Assembly (NCBI GenBank): GCA_026707405.1
Contig: JAPOWW010000002.1
Coordinates: forward strand, 62,001 to 126,000
DNA: 64,000 nucleotides
DNA from: Chloroflexota bacterium
GTDB taxonomy: Bacteria; Chloroflexota; UBA11872; VXNJ01
Reading direction: 5' to 3'
The notes under the pieces are model-generated. The model saw only the letters and a program-made list of their open reading frames with translations. It was not told the origin of the DNA and made no database searches. Below, piece after piece: positions 28,341 to 38,226 of this stretch (positions within the stretch are counted from its first letter, which is position 1; each line of letters begins with the position of its first letter). Both the position numbers and the translations under genes were made by a program.

Positions 28341-29177
28341 TCAACCGAGTCCGGCCCGGACCGCGTTCTCACCCACCAACGCTCGATATTGGGACTCCGA
28401 AAGTCCGGCTTTGCGGACCCGGCCGAGCATTCTCGATTGCTGGGTCAAAGGGTAATCCGACCCAAACAACACCCGTCCGGGCGCGAGCCTGTCCATGATC
28501 GAATACACGCGGTCGTCGTAGAGCAGGTGCGATGCGGCGGTGTCGTAGTACCACTCCCCAGATCGCTCCGCGACCTCGGGCATCAGCTCGTAAAAGCCAA
28601 ATCCGCCGCCCCAATGCGACAGTAGCAGCTTGAGATCGGGCGGCGCTGAGGAGAGAAAGTTCCAGAGCCGCCGCGTGTCGGTGGAGTCCTTTCCGGCATA
28701 GTCGTGCCCCACGGGCTCGGTTATGTGAATGCAGAGAAAGAGGTCGGTCTCGACGCAGGCGTTGGTGACCGTGGAGATGGACCCATAGTCCTCCAGGTCG
28801 AATCCTTGGCCGTCGGCATAAAGCTCTCCCACCCCACGAACGTCGGTTCCGGCCCAACGTTCGATCTCCCTAACGGCGGTGTCTTCCGACGTTGGACTAA
28901 CGGCAATAAAGGGGATAAGACGGTTGCCGGACTTGAGCGCCGCTTCCATCGCGTAGTCGTTGCCGGCGGCGCACGCTTCGTCGCTCTTCCAACCGAACGA
29001 CATCACCACGGATTTGTCGATTCCGGCGCTGTCCATGGATTTGAGAAGGTCATCCGCCGTCGCCATCTTTGCGCCCGATCCGTACAGGAGCTGGAACCAC
29101 GGCTCCGACCGCGCGTGGAGTTCGCGGTCTTCTATCACGTCGGGAGAGAAGACGTGCGTGTGGCAATCTATTATCAA
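28341..29177 (-). CDS. TIM-barrel amidohydrolase (amidohydrolase_2 family)
   Basis: A putative metal-dependent hydrolase or decarboxylase. The N-terminal metal motif is DCHTHVF, followed by CIHITEP and LLSHWGGGF in the middle, and the late metal Asp in LFGSDYPLTQQ. With a TTG start at 29177 the protein is 278 residues and begins MIIDCHTHVF, as family members usually do. The open frame continues to a TTG at 29258, which would overlap the divergent hemW-like start, so I prefer the shorter form. Its substrate cannot be predicted. Confidence 0.85.
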   Translation of the reverse strand: MIIDCHTHVFSPDVIEDRELHARSEPWFQLLYGSGAKMATADDLLKSMDSAGIDKSVVMSFGWKSDEACAAGNDYAMEAALKSGNRLIPFIAVSPTSEDTAVREIERWAGTDVRGVGELYADGQGFDLEDYGSISTVTNACVETDLFLCIHITEPVGHDYAGKDSTDTRRLWNFLSSAPPDLKLLLSHWGGGFGFYELMPEVAERSGEWYYDTAASHLLYDDRVYSIMDRLAPGRVLFGSDYPLTQQSRMLGRVRKAGLSESQYRALVGENAVRAGLG

Positions 29178-29238
29178 CGTGACGGGTTCCGATGGCTTTT
29201 CAAACTCACATCCGAGATTAGCGCGGCTGGCGGCCGGA

Positions 29239-30477
29239 ATGCATGACTCCCCGGGCAAAGCCGGACAGCTAACCGCCGACTACCAGCGTTTGGGTGAGTT
29301 GCCGATTCCCGATGGCCCTGTACGACTTCCTGCCTATGTTCACGTCCCGTTTTGTAGCAGGCACTGCTGGTATTGCGACTTCAACGTATACGAACGCATG
29401 GGACGTCTCATCGAGCCTTATTGTCGGGCGCTCATCCGTGAGATAGTAGACGCGGCAACGGTCCTGGACGGGCGCGTGCGCGTCGGGTGCGTTTACGTCG
29501 GAGGTGGAACTCCGTCGCTCATAGGTGCGAACCTGCTGACGGAGATACTCGACGCCCTATCCGTTCACTTCGGATTCGAGCGAGGCTCCGAGGCCACCGT
29601 CGAAGCCAACCCGTCGAATACGACCGCAAGCTCGCTTTCGGCGCTCGTCGAAGCCGGATATGACCGGCTGAGCGTGGGAACGCAGTCGCTTTCAAACGAA
29701 CGGCTGGCCGAGTTGGACCGGCTTCACACCGCGACCGAGGCCCTTGAAGCCTTGGACCGCGCCAAGGCCGCCGGGTTCCGGTCCGTCAGCGCCGATCTGC
29801 TTTATGGCGTTCCGGGTCAGACGGTGCGCGAATTCGAGAATGGTCTCAAGCAGGTCATCGACCGGGATGTCGACCACGTTTCAGCGTATGCGCTCACGCT
29901 CCACGGCGAGCGGGCGGTGCGGGCCGGTCGCCGTCTCGGCGGACCGGCTTCCGACGACGCAATGGCGGAGTTCTACGACGGCGCAACTGAGCTCCTGCGC
30001 GGCACGGGATTCGAGCACTACGAAGTCTCGAACTGGTCTCGCCCCGGTCACCGCTGTGAGTACAACGGGGCGATTTGGCGCGGAAGCGAGTATCTCGCTT
30101 TCGGCTGCGGCGCGCACGGCTACCTGGCGGGCCGCAGGTATTCGCTCGTCCGACAGCCGCAAGCCTATATCGACGCCATCCTCGAAGGGCGATCGACAGT
30201 GCAAAGCCTGGAACCTCTCACGGAATCCGACCGGCTTGTCGAGTCGATCGCGTTTCCATTGAGGACGCGAGACGGGATCGACCTGCAATTGTTAGCTCAG
30301 GCCTTTCAATTCGACTTGATAAACGAAAAACGTGAGGAAATTGACCGCTTGATCGCTAACAAGCTCGCCGAACTCGACGGTGGCAGGCTGCGGCTGACTG
30401 AAAGCGGGATGATCCTCGCCGACGCTGTAGCCCTCAGACTCATACCGGACAACGCTGGCGAGCGTGGCTGTGAGTGA
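29239..30477 (+). CDS. hemW: HemW-like radical SAM protein
   Basis: Belongs to the HemN/HemW radical SAM family. The 4Fe-4S motif is CSRHCWYC (CxxxCxxC), followed by YVGGGTPSL and the substrate-domain signature SVGTQSL. HemW is described as a heme chaperone with an HNxxYW motif; here the equivalent is YNGAIW (30061-30078), so the heme-ligating His is Tyr. The ATG at 29239 gives 412 residues and about 30 extra residues before the family core; internal TTG codons could be the true start. Family is sure, function less so. Confidence 0.85.
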   Translation: MHDSPGKAGQLTADYQRLGELPIPDGPVRLPAYVHVPFCSRHCWYCDFNVYERMGRLIEPYCRALIREIVDAATVLDGRVRVGCVYVGGGTPSLIGANLLTEILDALSVHFGFERGSEATVEANPSNTTASSLSALVEAGYDRLSVGTQSLSNERLAELDRLHTATEALEALDRAKAAGFRSVSADLLYGVPGQTVREFENGLKQVIDRDVDHVSAYALTLHGERAVRAGRRLGGPASDDAMAEFYDGATELLRGTGFEHYEVSNWSRPGHRCEYNGAIWRGSEYLAFGCGAHGYLAGRRYSLVRQPQAYIDAILEGRSTVQSLEPLTESDRLVESIAFPLRTRDGIDLQLLAQAFQFDLINEKREEIDRLIANKLAELDGGRLRLTESGMILADAVALRLIPDNAGERGCE

Positions 30478-30504
30478 CGAGAGACGAGACCGTATACTGC
30501 GGCC

Positions 30505-31080
30505 ATGAGACTCTTCGCGGCTATCAATCTGCCGGAGAAAGTGATCGACGGCTTGCGCCGCGAACAGGCGAAGCTGGCGAAGTTTGGAGACCGCCTGCGA
30601 TTGGTCGACCCCTCCGGATTGCACATGACCCTTTGCTTTGTCGGTGAGGTGCAGGCGCAGGAGGTCGAGGTCGTCGAGCACGGAATGCGCGGCGCCCTGG
30701 CCGGGCAGTCTCCCTTTATGCTCGGCTTGGGCGAGGGGGGCAGCTTTCCGAGACCGGACAACGCCAGAGTGGTCTGGGTTGGTGTAGACGGTGAGCTTAG
30801 GCGGCTCGAAACCATTCAAAAACTGATCGCCGACGAGATGAGTTCCTTGGGATACCGAATCGACCGCAGGCCGTTCAGCCCTCATGTAACCTTGGCCCGA
30901 GCATCACGCAACGCTTCCAGCGAGGACCGTCGGTCGATAGCCGAGTCAACTGTCGAACTTACGGGATACAGATTGGGGTCGTTCGAGGTGCGTTCGGTGG
31001 ACCTGATGGAGAGCATCATCAGTCGGCAGGGCGCGACGTACTCCACCATCGCGCACATCTCGCTGATTTCTACCGACTAG
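30505..31080 (+). CDS. thpR: RNA 2',3'-cyclic phosphodiesterase (LigT/ThpR family)
   Basis: A 2H phosphoesterase that opens 2',3'-cyclic phosphates on RNA ends. The 191-residue protein has both HxT motifs, LHMTLCFVG and PHVTLARA, placed as expected. It begins MRLFAAINLP, typical of the family. It follows the hemW-like gene by 27 bases on the same strand and is convergent with the GNAT-like gene, whose stop is only 3 bases away. Confidence 0.93.
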   Translation: MRLFAAINLPEKVIDGLRREQAKLAKFGDRLRLVDPSGLHMTLCFVGEVQAQEVEVVEHGMRGALAGQSPFMLGLGEGGSFPRPDNARVVWVGVDGELRRLETIQKLIADEMSSLGYRIDRRPFSPHVTLARASRNASSEDRRSIAESTVELTGYRLGSFEVRSVDLMESIISRQGATYSTIAHISLISTD

Positions 31081-31083
31081 ACC

Positions 31084-31905
31084 TCACTCCGGCCATTCGT
31101 AGACCGCCACGAGGCCCCTGGCCGGTCCGCAACGCCGCTCTGCCATACGGAGCGACCGCCTGTTGGCCGCATCGATTTCCATCGTGATAGGAAACGCGTC
31201 GACTTGACGCAAATGCTCGACGGCGCACCCTGTGGCTGCGGCTGCCAGTCTGCCTCGGCGAACTCGCCGGACAAGTCCCGCAAATCCCAGCCAGGCTCCA
31301 CCTTCGGGATTGGCTAGCGTAAAGAAAAGGGCTATAGGAATACCTGCATCGATTATGGCGAATCCCTCGTGGCTCTCGACTCCCTCGACAGGCTCATTAC
31401 GCCATAGCGAATTGGCCAGCTTGTTTATGTCAAGTTGGCTTCGCAGCCCCAAACTCTCCAAACACATGACCTCTTGAAAGAGACTCATGAATCGCGCGCG
31501 GCCAAGCTCGGATACCGGAAGTAGTTTCAGGTTGTGTTTCCCCGATCTGATGCGGGGTGGCTTGTCGCATACGAATACAGACCGAATATTGGACTGAGCC
31601 ACTGCACTGCCTTCAACGTGATCGGTCCAACCGGCGGGCATTCGCAGCCTTAGTCGGCTCGCTCCTGCGCAGAGCGGAGCCGATCGGAGCCGGACCAGTA
31701 ATCTCTCAACGAGCCCCGCGCACGCCCCCGGAGTTGCATACCGATCGATCGATGTCAGATCGACTTCAACGGTGTCTTGGCGCCTCCACGCTCTGGCGAA
31801 ATGGCGCTGTCCGTCTATCGAGAGCTCTAGCTCCGCGTAACGCGCGCCCGACCGATCATCCCAGCTTCGGACGAATCGGAGCGCTAGCCCGTCTGCTCGC
31901 CCCAC
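31084..31905 (-). CDS. GNAT-like acetyltransferase protein
   Basis: A 273-residue protein if the GTG at 31905 is used, which overlaps the end of hyuB by 22 bases. The C-terminal 100 residues resemble the GNAT fold: GFAIIDAGIPIALFF, then a basic RRVRRGRLAAAA stretch where the acetyl-CoA loop should be, then IDAANRRSLRMAERRCG, the typical last helix. The N-terminal half is not recognised. The start is uncertain because the GTG sits directly behind a GGAGG. Overlap with hyuB suggests co-expression; the substrate is unknown. Confidence 0.65.
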   Translation of the reverse strand: MGRADGLALRFVRSWDDRSGARYAELELSIDGQRHFARAWRRQDTVEVDLTSIDRYATPGACAGLVERLLVRLRSAPLCAGASRLRLRMPAGWTDHVEGSAVAQSNIRSVFVCDKPPRIRSGKHNLKLLPVSELGRARFMSLFQEVMCLESLGLRSQLDINKLANSLWRNEPVEGVESHEGFAIIDAGIPIALFFTLANPEGGAWLGFAGLVRRVRRGRLAAAATGCAVEHLRQVDAFPITMEIDAANRRSLRMAERRCGPARGLVAVYEWPE

Positions 31906-33479
31906 CCTCCACCGCCGGGGGTGCTGATGGAAATAACGTCGCCGGGCTCCACTGATACCGTTCCCTTGCTCGGCAACGGGCGCCAGCGGCCGTTTACGTG
32001 CAGTCGATTGCGACCTAGTCGACCGGGGCCGCCTCCCGCTAGGCCGTATGGGTTGCGGGTCCGGCGCTCCGACAGCAAAGTCACTTGCGCAGGGGCCAGC
32101 AGCTTGATGTTGCGCTCCACTCCCTGCCCGCCTCGGTGCGCACCGGCGCCGCCCGACGCGCGGCGAAGCTGGTATCGCTCGATCATCACCGGAAGCGCGA
32201 ACTCCATCGCTTCCACGGGCGTGTTCCACGTGTTGGTCATAGCCACCTGGATTCCCGAAGCGCCGGGGTGATTTGGGCCGGCTCCGCTTCCGCCGCCGAT
32301 CGTCTCGTAGTACGCAAACGGCTTGTCCCGGAACGGATCGTACCCGCCGAGGGTCACGTTGTTCATCGTCCCCTGACTCGCCGCGGGAACAAGCTCGGGA
32401 ATCGCGTCGGCCAGCGCCCCCCATACGACGTCGACGACTCGCTGGGAGGTCTCGACGTTGCCCCCGGCGACCGCATGTGGCGGGCGCGGATTCAGGACGG
32501 AACGCTCCGGGATGCGGACGTCGACAGGCTCGAACGTGCCGGCGTTTCCGGGCACGTCATCGCCGATAAGGCATCGAATCACGTAGTAGACCGCCGACTG
32601 CGTAACCGCCGCCGGGGCGTTCACCGATCCCTGCACGGCGGGATCTGTCCCGTCGAAGTCGACGGTGAGATGACCGCGGTCGGCGGTTATCTTGACCTTG
32701 ATCCGCACGGCCCGCGAGTCGATTCCGTCGTCGTCGAGATAGTCTTCGAAGCTGTAGTCGCCGTCGGGTATCACCTGAAGCCGGGCACGGGTTAGGCGCG
32801 CCGAGTAATCGAGCAGCTCGGCGGCCATCTTCGCGAGCTGGTCGACGCCGTAGCGATCCGCGAGCTCGGCGACGCGGCGTTCGCCGACCCGATGGGCCGC
32901 CATTTGCGATGCCAGATCGCCTCGGCGCTCGTCGGGAGTCCTGACGTTCCGGCAGATGAGGTCGACGAGCGCACTGTCGATCACACCGGCATTGACCAGC
33001 TTGATGGGAGGGATGATAAGTCCCTCTTGATAGCACTCGGTCGCGAGCGGCATCGAGCCGGGCGTGATGCCGCCAACGTCGGCATGGTGCGCCCGCGTGG
33101 CCACGTAGCCGAAGTGCACTTTCTCGTCCGCGCGGTCAACGAAAACCGGCGAAACGGTGGTTATATCGGGTAGGTGCGTTCCGCCAAGATAAGGGTCGTT
33201 GAGTATGACCAGGTCCCCTGGCAGAATTCCGCCTTCCTCGAAGACGTCCATCGCGGCGCGGACCGCCAGCGGCATGGCTCCCAGATGGACCGGAATGTGT
33301 GCTGCCTGGGCGATCATGTTGCCCTCGACGTCGAACACCGCGCACGAAAAGTCGCGGCGCTCCTTGATGTTCGGAGAAAAAGCGGTCCGCTGCATCGTCG
33401 CGCCCATCTCTTCGGCCACGGACGAGAACATGTGGCGGAACACTTGGAGCGAGAACGCCAGAGGTGATCGAGTGTTCAG
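31884..33479 (-). CDS. hydantoinase B/oxoprolinase family protein
   Basis: The HyuB-type half of an ATP-dependent hydantoinase, oxoprolinase or acetone-carboxylase-like enzyme. Signatures are [40 protein letters not shown] and [12 protein letters not shown], and the C-terminus has [17 protein letters not shown] at 33443 would start at MFRHMF and drop the conserved strand FSLQVFRH. No ATG, GTG or TTG exists between it and the upstream stop (33501-33503), but a CTG at 33479 follows GAGG by 5 bases and restores the N-terminus (531 residues). No HyuA-type partner gene lies in the window. Confidence 0.88.
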   Translation of the reverse strand: MNTRSPLAFSLQVFRHMFSSVAEEMGATMQRTAFSPNIKERRDFSCAVFDVEGNMIAQAAHIPVHLGAMPLAVRAAMDVFEEGGILPGDLVILNDPYLGGTHLPDITTVSPVFVDRADEKVHFGYVATRAHHADVGGITPGSMPLATECYQEGLIIPPIKLVNAGVIDSALVDLICRNVRTPDERRGDLASQMAAHRVGERRVAELADRYGVDQLAKMAAELLDYSARLTRARLQVIPDGDYSFEDYLDDDGIDSRAVRIKVKITADRGHLTVDFDGTDPAVQGSVNAPAAVTQSAVYYVIRCLIGDDVPGNAGTFEPVDVRIPERSVLNPRPPHAVAGGNVETSQRVVDVVWGALADAIPELVPAASQGTMNNVTLGGYDPFRDKPFAYYETIGGGSGAGPNHPGASGIQVAMTNTWNTPVEAMEFALPVMIERYQLRRASGGAGAHRGGQGVERNIKLLAPAQVTLLSERRTRNPYGLAGGGPGRLGRNRLHVNGRWRPLPSKGTVSVEPGDVISISTPGGGGWGEQTG

Positions 33480-33594
33480 GGTCCCCTCTTTCCCTATGGT
33501 CTAAAGGCAGTCTGCGGGCGTGCCAATGATATACTCGACTCTGCCGACATAAGCTCGCTTTCGCACAGTTTTACGATCCGCTCGGAGCCTGATA

Positions 33595-34023
33595 TTGGAT
33601 AAGGGCTGGGAAGACGAAGTCCGGGAAATCCTCGAAAAGGCCGGGGAATTGGAGGGCAAGTCCCCTCGCCGAGGCCGCCGTCCTCAGCGGCCCACACCCA
33701 GGATCGGCAACCCCATCACAGCGATTGGGGATCAGGTTTACAAACGCCTTGCCACTCCCAAGGACATGGCTGTGTCGGGAGCTCTGGTAATCGCGGCCGC
33801 CCTGCTGCTTAGCATCACCCCCTTGGGCAGGATTCTGAGTCCAGTGCTCGCGGCGGTCGGTGGAGCCTTGCTGCTCGGCGCTTATATTCGGTCGCTTATG
33901 GCACGGCGTTCGGTTGCCAAACCGGGTCCGAAGATGTGGCGGGGGCGGGTAATAGACATCGAGCCGCCGCGTCGGCGTGGTTTTTTGGACCGTCTGCGCC
34001 GCAGGCGCCAACCCCCCAAATAA
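33595..34023 (+). CDS. small two-helix membrane protein
   Basis: A 142-residue protein of unknown function. It starts at a TTG with GGAG at 7-base spacing. The first 55 residues are charged (DKGWEDEVREILEKAGEL, then a basic stretch). Two hydrophobic helices follow at about residues 59-75 and 79-98, with a very basic C-terminus. The layout is a small membrane anchor with cytoplasmic arms. It is divergent from hyuB, with 115 bases between the starts. I do not recognise a named family. Confidence 0.7.
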   Translation: MDKGWEDEVREILEKAGELEGKSPRRGRRPQRPTPRIGNPITAIGDQVYKRLATPKDMAVSGALVIAAALLLSITPLGRILSPVLAAVGGALLLGAYIRSLMARRSVAKPGPKMWRGRVIDIEPPRRRGFLDRLRRRRQPPK

Positions 34024-34172
34024 ACAAGACCTCCCCGCGCCGGACCGACCGCCTGTAGCTTGGAAGGATGCGTTGACTAAGCGCGCATCGCTCACGGAAA
34101 GCTATCTATTGGCCGGTCAGCCCAATCCTGAATGAGTCGTGCGAGTCGATTTCGAATCGGAGTAATAGATAG

Positions 34173-35156
34173 ATGAAGGTCTCGGAAATCCAGGCCGGCC
34201 GTCCGGTTGGCGGCACGTTTCTTGCTTCGCAGGTTGAAAAGCGCACCGCCAGGAGCGGAAACGACTATCTTTGGACCGTTCTCAAGGACCCCTCCGGAGA
34301 CTCGATTGTCGCTCTTATGTTCGACGCCCCGCCGTCGACATTCGACGCCGTCGAGTCCGGCACTACCGTCGACGTCCAGGGCGAGGCCGACGAATTCCGC
34401 GGCTCGATAAACCTCAAGCTTCGGTCGATCCGGCCCGCCCCCGAGCAGTGGGACGCTACCGACCTGTTGCCCCGGTCCGAGCGGTCCGAGGACGACATGC
34501 TGGCCTCACTCGATCAATATGTGCGGCGAATCGAAAACCTGCATGTTCGCGCCGTGACCCAGCGGGTTCTGTCGGATCCGGCGGTGAAGGAGCGGCTCGG
34601 CAACTGGCCGGCAGCGATGCGGCGTCATCATGCCCACATCGGCGGTCTGCTGGAGCACATCCTAGAGGTCCTGACCATCGCCGAAACCGTCGGGAGCCTG
34701 TATCCCGACGTGGACATGGACCTCGTTTACGCGGGGTGCATTCTGCACGACATAGGCAAGGTAATTGAGCTTGGAATGGCCGCCAATATCGACTACACGC
34801 CTGCCGGCGTGATGGTCGGGCACGTGACGCTCGGCGACGAGCTGGTCGCGCGCGCGTGCGCCGAAACGGGATGTCCGGCGGATACGACCTTGAAGCTGCG
34901 GAACATCGTGCTCTCGCACCACGGCACTAGGGAATGGGGAGCGCCGGTGCTTCCCAGCACAGCTGAGGCGGTTGCCGTCCATCACATCGACCAGGTCTCG
35001 TCGCAGGTCCGGCAGGCGCTCGACGCCGTGGCGAAGTCCAGGGCTCGATCCTCCGGCGATCCGGTCGGGCAATGGGACCGCTCGTGGGGGAGAAACTGGT
35101 TTATCGGCACGCAGTCGAGTGAAGCATCGGACGACGGCGCTCCACCGAACCCCTAG
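34173..35156 (+). CDS. yhaM: 3'-5' exoribonuclease, YhaM/CBF1 family (OB fold + HD domain)
   Basis: Residues 1-90 look like an OB-fold nucleic-acid-binding domain (GTFLASQVEKRTARSGNDYL). Residues about 150-290 form an HD metal-hydrolase domain, with HHAHIGGLLEHILEV, GCILHDIGK and ILSHHG as metal ligands. This is the YhaM arrangement, which degrades short RNA and DNA 3' to 5'. Length 327 is close to B. subtilis YhaM (314). The gene stands alone, convergent with valS. Confidence 0.88.
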   Translation: MKVSEIQAGRPVGGTFLASQVEKRTARSGNDYLWTVLKDPSGDSIVALMFDAPPSTFDAVESGTTVDVQGEADEFRGSINLKLRSIRPAPEQWDATDLLPRSERSEDDMLASLDQYVRRIENLHVRAVTQRVLSDPAVKERLGNWPAAMRRHHAHIGGLLEHILEVLTIAETVGSLYPDVDMDLVYAGCILHDIGKVIELGMAANIDYTPAGVMVGHVTLGDELVARACAETGCPADTTLKLRNIVLSHHGTREWGAPVLPSTAEAVAVHHIDQVSSQVRQALDAVAKSRARSSGDPVGQWDRSWGRNWFIGTQSSEASDDGAPPNP

Positions 35157-35201
35157 CTCGGTAAGCCGTCAACCAGGATCGAAACCGTCTATCGGTCCGA
35201 T

Positions 35202-37868
35202 CTAAAGAGCGTCCAGGCGCTCCCGCGTCGTATCCAGTTCGGCGACCGCGGCGGCGCGCGCGTCGCGCCGCTTTTGGACCACGCGCGCCGGAGCCCGCTC
35301 GACGAACTTTTCATTGGACAAAAGGTCGTCAGACCGGGCGATCTCGGCTTCCAGCCGCTCGACTTCCCGCTTCAACCGGTCGCGCTCGGCTTCCAGATCG
35401 ATCATCCCTTCTAGCGGCAGGTAGATTTCCATCCCGCCGGCTATGAGAGATATCGATTTCTCCGGCGGCGACTCGTCTTCGCCTAGCAGCACGAGCGGAT
35501 CGATACGCGCCAGGCGGGTTAAGAAATCGGTCTCCGTTTCGAGAATCGCCGTTCCGGCACCCTGCCTGACAACCGCCTCGATGCGCCTGCCAGGCTCGAC
35601 CCCCGATTCACGCCTCGCGTTCCTGATCGCCCGCACGGCTTCCGTCAGTTTGTCTATTTCGAGGACCGCCGGATCGGACTCGCCTTCTTGGGATTCAGGC
35701 CAGGCGGCGACGATGATGTGCTCCGGTTCGAGATCAGGCATTGCGGCGTGAAGATGGCTCCACAGCTCCTCTGTCACAAACGGCATGTACGGATGCAGAA
35801 GCCGAAGCGCAGTCGTCAACACCTCCGCGAGCGTGGCCGCGGCGCACGAAGCGGCGGCCGGGTCGTCGCCGTGAAGCCGCGTCTTGGAAGCCTCGATGAA
35901 CCAGTCGCAGAAATCGTTCCAAATGAAGTCGTGGATCCCCCGCCCCGCCTCTCCGAAGTTGTAGGCTTCAAGACGGCGCGAGGTGTCGGAGATGGTTTGA
36001 TCGAGTCGCCCGGTTATCCAGCGGTCCACCGCCGTCGCCGGAGCAGGTTCGGCATTTCTCGCTTCCTGGGCTTCCACCGTGAACCGCCCGGCATTCCAGA
36101 GCTTGTTTGCGAAGTTGCGCGCGGCCTCCAGCCGTTCCCACACGAGCTTGAGGTCGCCGCCGGGACTTCCCCCCGTGGTGACCATGTAGCGGAGCGCGTC
36201 GGCCCCGAATTGATCGATGACTTCGATGGGGTCGTCCCCGGGTCGCGGGTTGGACTTGCTCATCCTCATGCCGTCTGCATGGCGCATGATTCCGCTGAGA
36301 TGGACATGTCGAAATGGAATGTCACCGGTGAGTTCTATTCCCAGCATCACCATCCGCGCCACCCAGAAGAAGATGATGTCGTACCCGGTCTGCATCACCG
36401 TGGTCGGATAGAACCTCGCGAAGTCGGGGGTCGCGTCCGGCCAGCCGAGCGTCGAGAATGGCCACAGGCCCGAGCTGAACCAGGTATCCAATACGTCCGG
36501 ATCCCGCTCGACCGTCCCCTGGCAGTCCGGACAAGACTCGGGCTCGTTCCTGTCGACTATCGTCTCGCCGCAATCCTGGCAGTACCAGACAGGCAGCCGA
36601 TGCCCCACCCATATCTGGCGCGAGATGCACCAATCGTGGATGTTGTCCATCCATCGCAGGAACTCGTCCGCAAAGCGCTGCGGATGGAATTGAATCCGGC
36701 CGTCCCGCACGGCGTCCGCCGCCGCTCGCGCCATTCCCCCAGTGCGAACGAACCACTGCTCCGAGAGCATCGGCTCGACGATAGTCCCTGACCGCTCAGC
36801 ATGTCCGACCGAGTGCTCATGGTCTTCGATTCGTTCGACTAGGTCCCGCTCTTCGAGCCAGCCGACCAGGTTTGCGCGCGCCTCGAACCGGTCCTGTCCG
36901 GCGAACGGACCGGCATTTTGGTTGAGCGTTCCATCCTCGTTCAGGATGTTGATCATTTCCAGGTTCTGGCGGATTCCCATCTGGTAATCGTTGGGGTCGT
37001 GCCCCGGAGTCACTTTCACCGCCCCCGACCCGAACGCGGGATCGACGGCGTCGTCGGCGATAACTGGAATCTGACGTTCCAGCGCGGGCACTTGGGCCAT
37101 CTTCCCGACCAGTCCCGCATACCGTTCGTCGTCCGGATGGATCGCTATGGCCGTGTCTCCCAGAATCGTCTCGGGTCTCGTGGTTGCGACCACGACGTGC
37201 CCGCCATCCGCGATGGGATACCGGACGTACCACAGCTTGCCCTTCACGGGTTCGTGCAGGACCTCGAGGTCCGAGATCGCCGTGCGGTCCTGAGGGTCCC
37301 AGTTGACCAGGTACGACCCTTTGTAGATCAGTCCTTTTTCGTAAAGACGAATGAACGCCTCGTTGACCGCTCGCGTAAGCCCCTCATCCATCGTGAAGCG
37401 CTCGCGGGACCAGTCGCAGCTCGCTCCGGCCCGCCTTAGCTGCGAGCGGATAGCCGTACCGCTCTTTTCAAGCCATTCCCAAAAGAGGCCCTCGAAGCCT
37501 TGACGCCCGACTTCCTCCCTGGTGCGCCCCTCTTTGGCGAGATTGTCAAGAAGGACGGCGTTGGTGGCAATCGCCGCGTGGTCGGTACCGGGCAGCCATA
37601 GCGTCGGACGACCCTGCATCCGCCGCCACCGGATCATCAGGTCCTCGAACGTCATCACCACCACGTGACCGTGGTGCAGCACGCCTGTCAGGTTGGGCGG
37701 CGGCATGGAAATTACAAACGGTTCGCGGCTGTCCTCGCCATTCGGAGCGAAATAGCCCTTCTTCTCCCAGACGTCGTACCACCGCTGCTCGACGGCAGTG
37801 GGATCGTAAGGGCGGTTCAGCGCCTCCGGACCGGTTTCCCGTGGTGGTTCCTTCGCTGCCTGCGTCAA
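35202..37868 (-). CDS. valS: valyl-tRNA synthetase
   Basis: Charges tRNA-Val. The 888-residue class I synthetase has the HIGH-type motif PPNLTGVLHHGHV. The editing domain contains TTRPETILGDTAIAIHP. The KMSKS motif is RMSKS, followed by NPRPGDDPIEVIDQFGADAL. The C-terminus ends in a coiled coil rich in Glu and Arg (AERDRLKREVERLEAEIA), as in most ValRS. The start is a TTG at 37868 with only a weak ribosome site. The upstream gap shows no T-box that I can recognise. Confidence 0.96.
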   Translation of the reverse strand: MTQAAKEPPRETGPEALNRPYDPTAVEQRWYDVWEKKGYFAPNGEDSREPFVISMPPPNLTGVLHHGHVVVMTFEDLMIRWRRMQGRPTLWLPGTDHAAIATNAVLLDNLAKEGRTREEVGRQGFEGLFWEWLEKSGTAIRSQLRRAGASCDWSRERFTMDEGLTRAVNEAFIRLYEKGLIYKGSYLVNWDPQDRTAISDLEVLHEPVKGKLWYVRYPIADGGHVVVATTRPETILGDTAIAIHPDDERYAGLVGKMAQVPALERQIPVIADDAVDPAFGSGAVKVTPGHDPNDYQMGIRQNLEMINILNEDGTLNQNAGPFAGQDRFEARANLVGWLEERDLVERIEDHEHSVGHAERSGTIVEPMLSEQWFVRTGGMARAAADAVRDGRIQFHPQRFADEFLRWMDNIHDWCISRQIWVGHRLPVWYCQDCGETIVDRNEPESCPDCQGTVERDPDVLDTWFSSGLWPFSTLGWPDATPDFARFYPTTVMQTGYDIIFFWVARMVMLGIELTGDIPFRHVHLSGIMRHADGMRMSKSNPRPGDDPIEVIDQFGADALRYMVTTGGSPGGDLKLVWERLEAARNFANKLWNAGRFTVEAQEARNAEPAPATAVDRWITGRLDQTISDTSRRLEAYNFGEAGRGIHDFIWNDFCDWFIEASKTRLHGDDPAAASCAAATLAEVLTTALRLLHPYMPFVTEELWSHLHAAMPDLEPEHIIVAAWPESQEGESDPAVLEIDKLTEAVRAIRNARRESGVEPGRRIEAVVRQGAGTAILETETDFLTRLARIDPLVLLGEDESPPEKSISLIAGGMEIYLPLEGMIDLEAERDRLKREVERLEAEIARSDDLLSNEKFVERAPARVVQKRRDARAAAVAELDTTRERLDAL

Positions 37869-38226
37869 GTCGCTGCGCGCTCCGTGTGTTGAGCTTGGTC
37901 AAATTCGCCCAATTGTAAGGTGGAGATGGGCATTCTGGGTGTTAACCCACTATCCGCGATTGAACACCAGCAGCGCCAGCAGCGGGCACCGGATCGGAAG
38001 ATTACCCGAGGTTATAAGTCTTGCCGATAGCCTCCGAAACCTCCGGAGCGACCGAAACTCGCGACTTCGGCAAGTCAAGGTAGTGGACTGGCTCTTGGGA
38101 TTCACAAGTGTCGGACGGCCTATCTCGTTCTAGCGCCGCCCGAAAACAAGCGGGATCCCCGTTTGTTCCTCGTTACGATAAGTTGGCCGGAGTTGCGGGC
38201 CTCGTTCGCGGCAAACATCGTCCGAA
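37869..38226. other. intergenic region between divergent valS and LysM gene
   Basis: 358 bases without a convincing gene. I looked for T-box leader motifs for valS and for promoters and found none that stand out. An 8-base inverted repeat, CTTGCCGA near 38020 and TCGGCAAG near 38073, encloses about 40 bases that include a second small palindrome (CTCCGGAG), so a structured RNA or operator is possible but weakly supported. Confidence 0.4.

Noticed and set aside
37869-38226. Possible T-box leader before valS
   Set aside because: No conserved T-box sequence and no terminator pair are visible.
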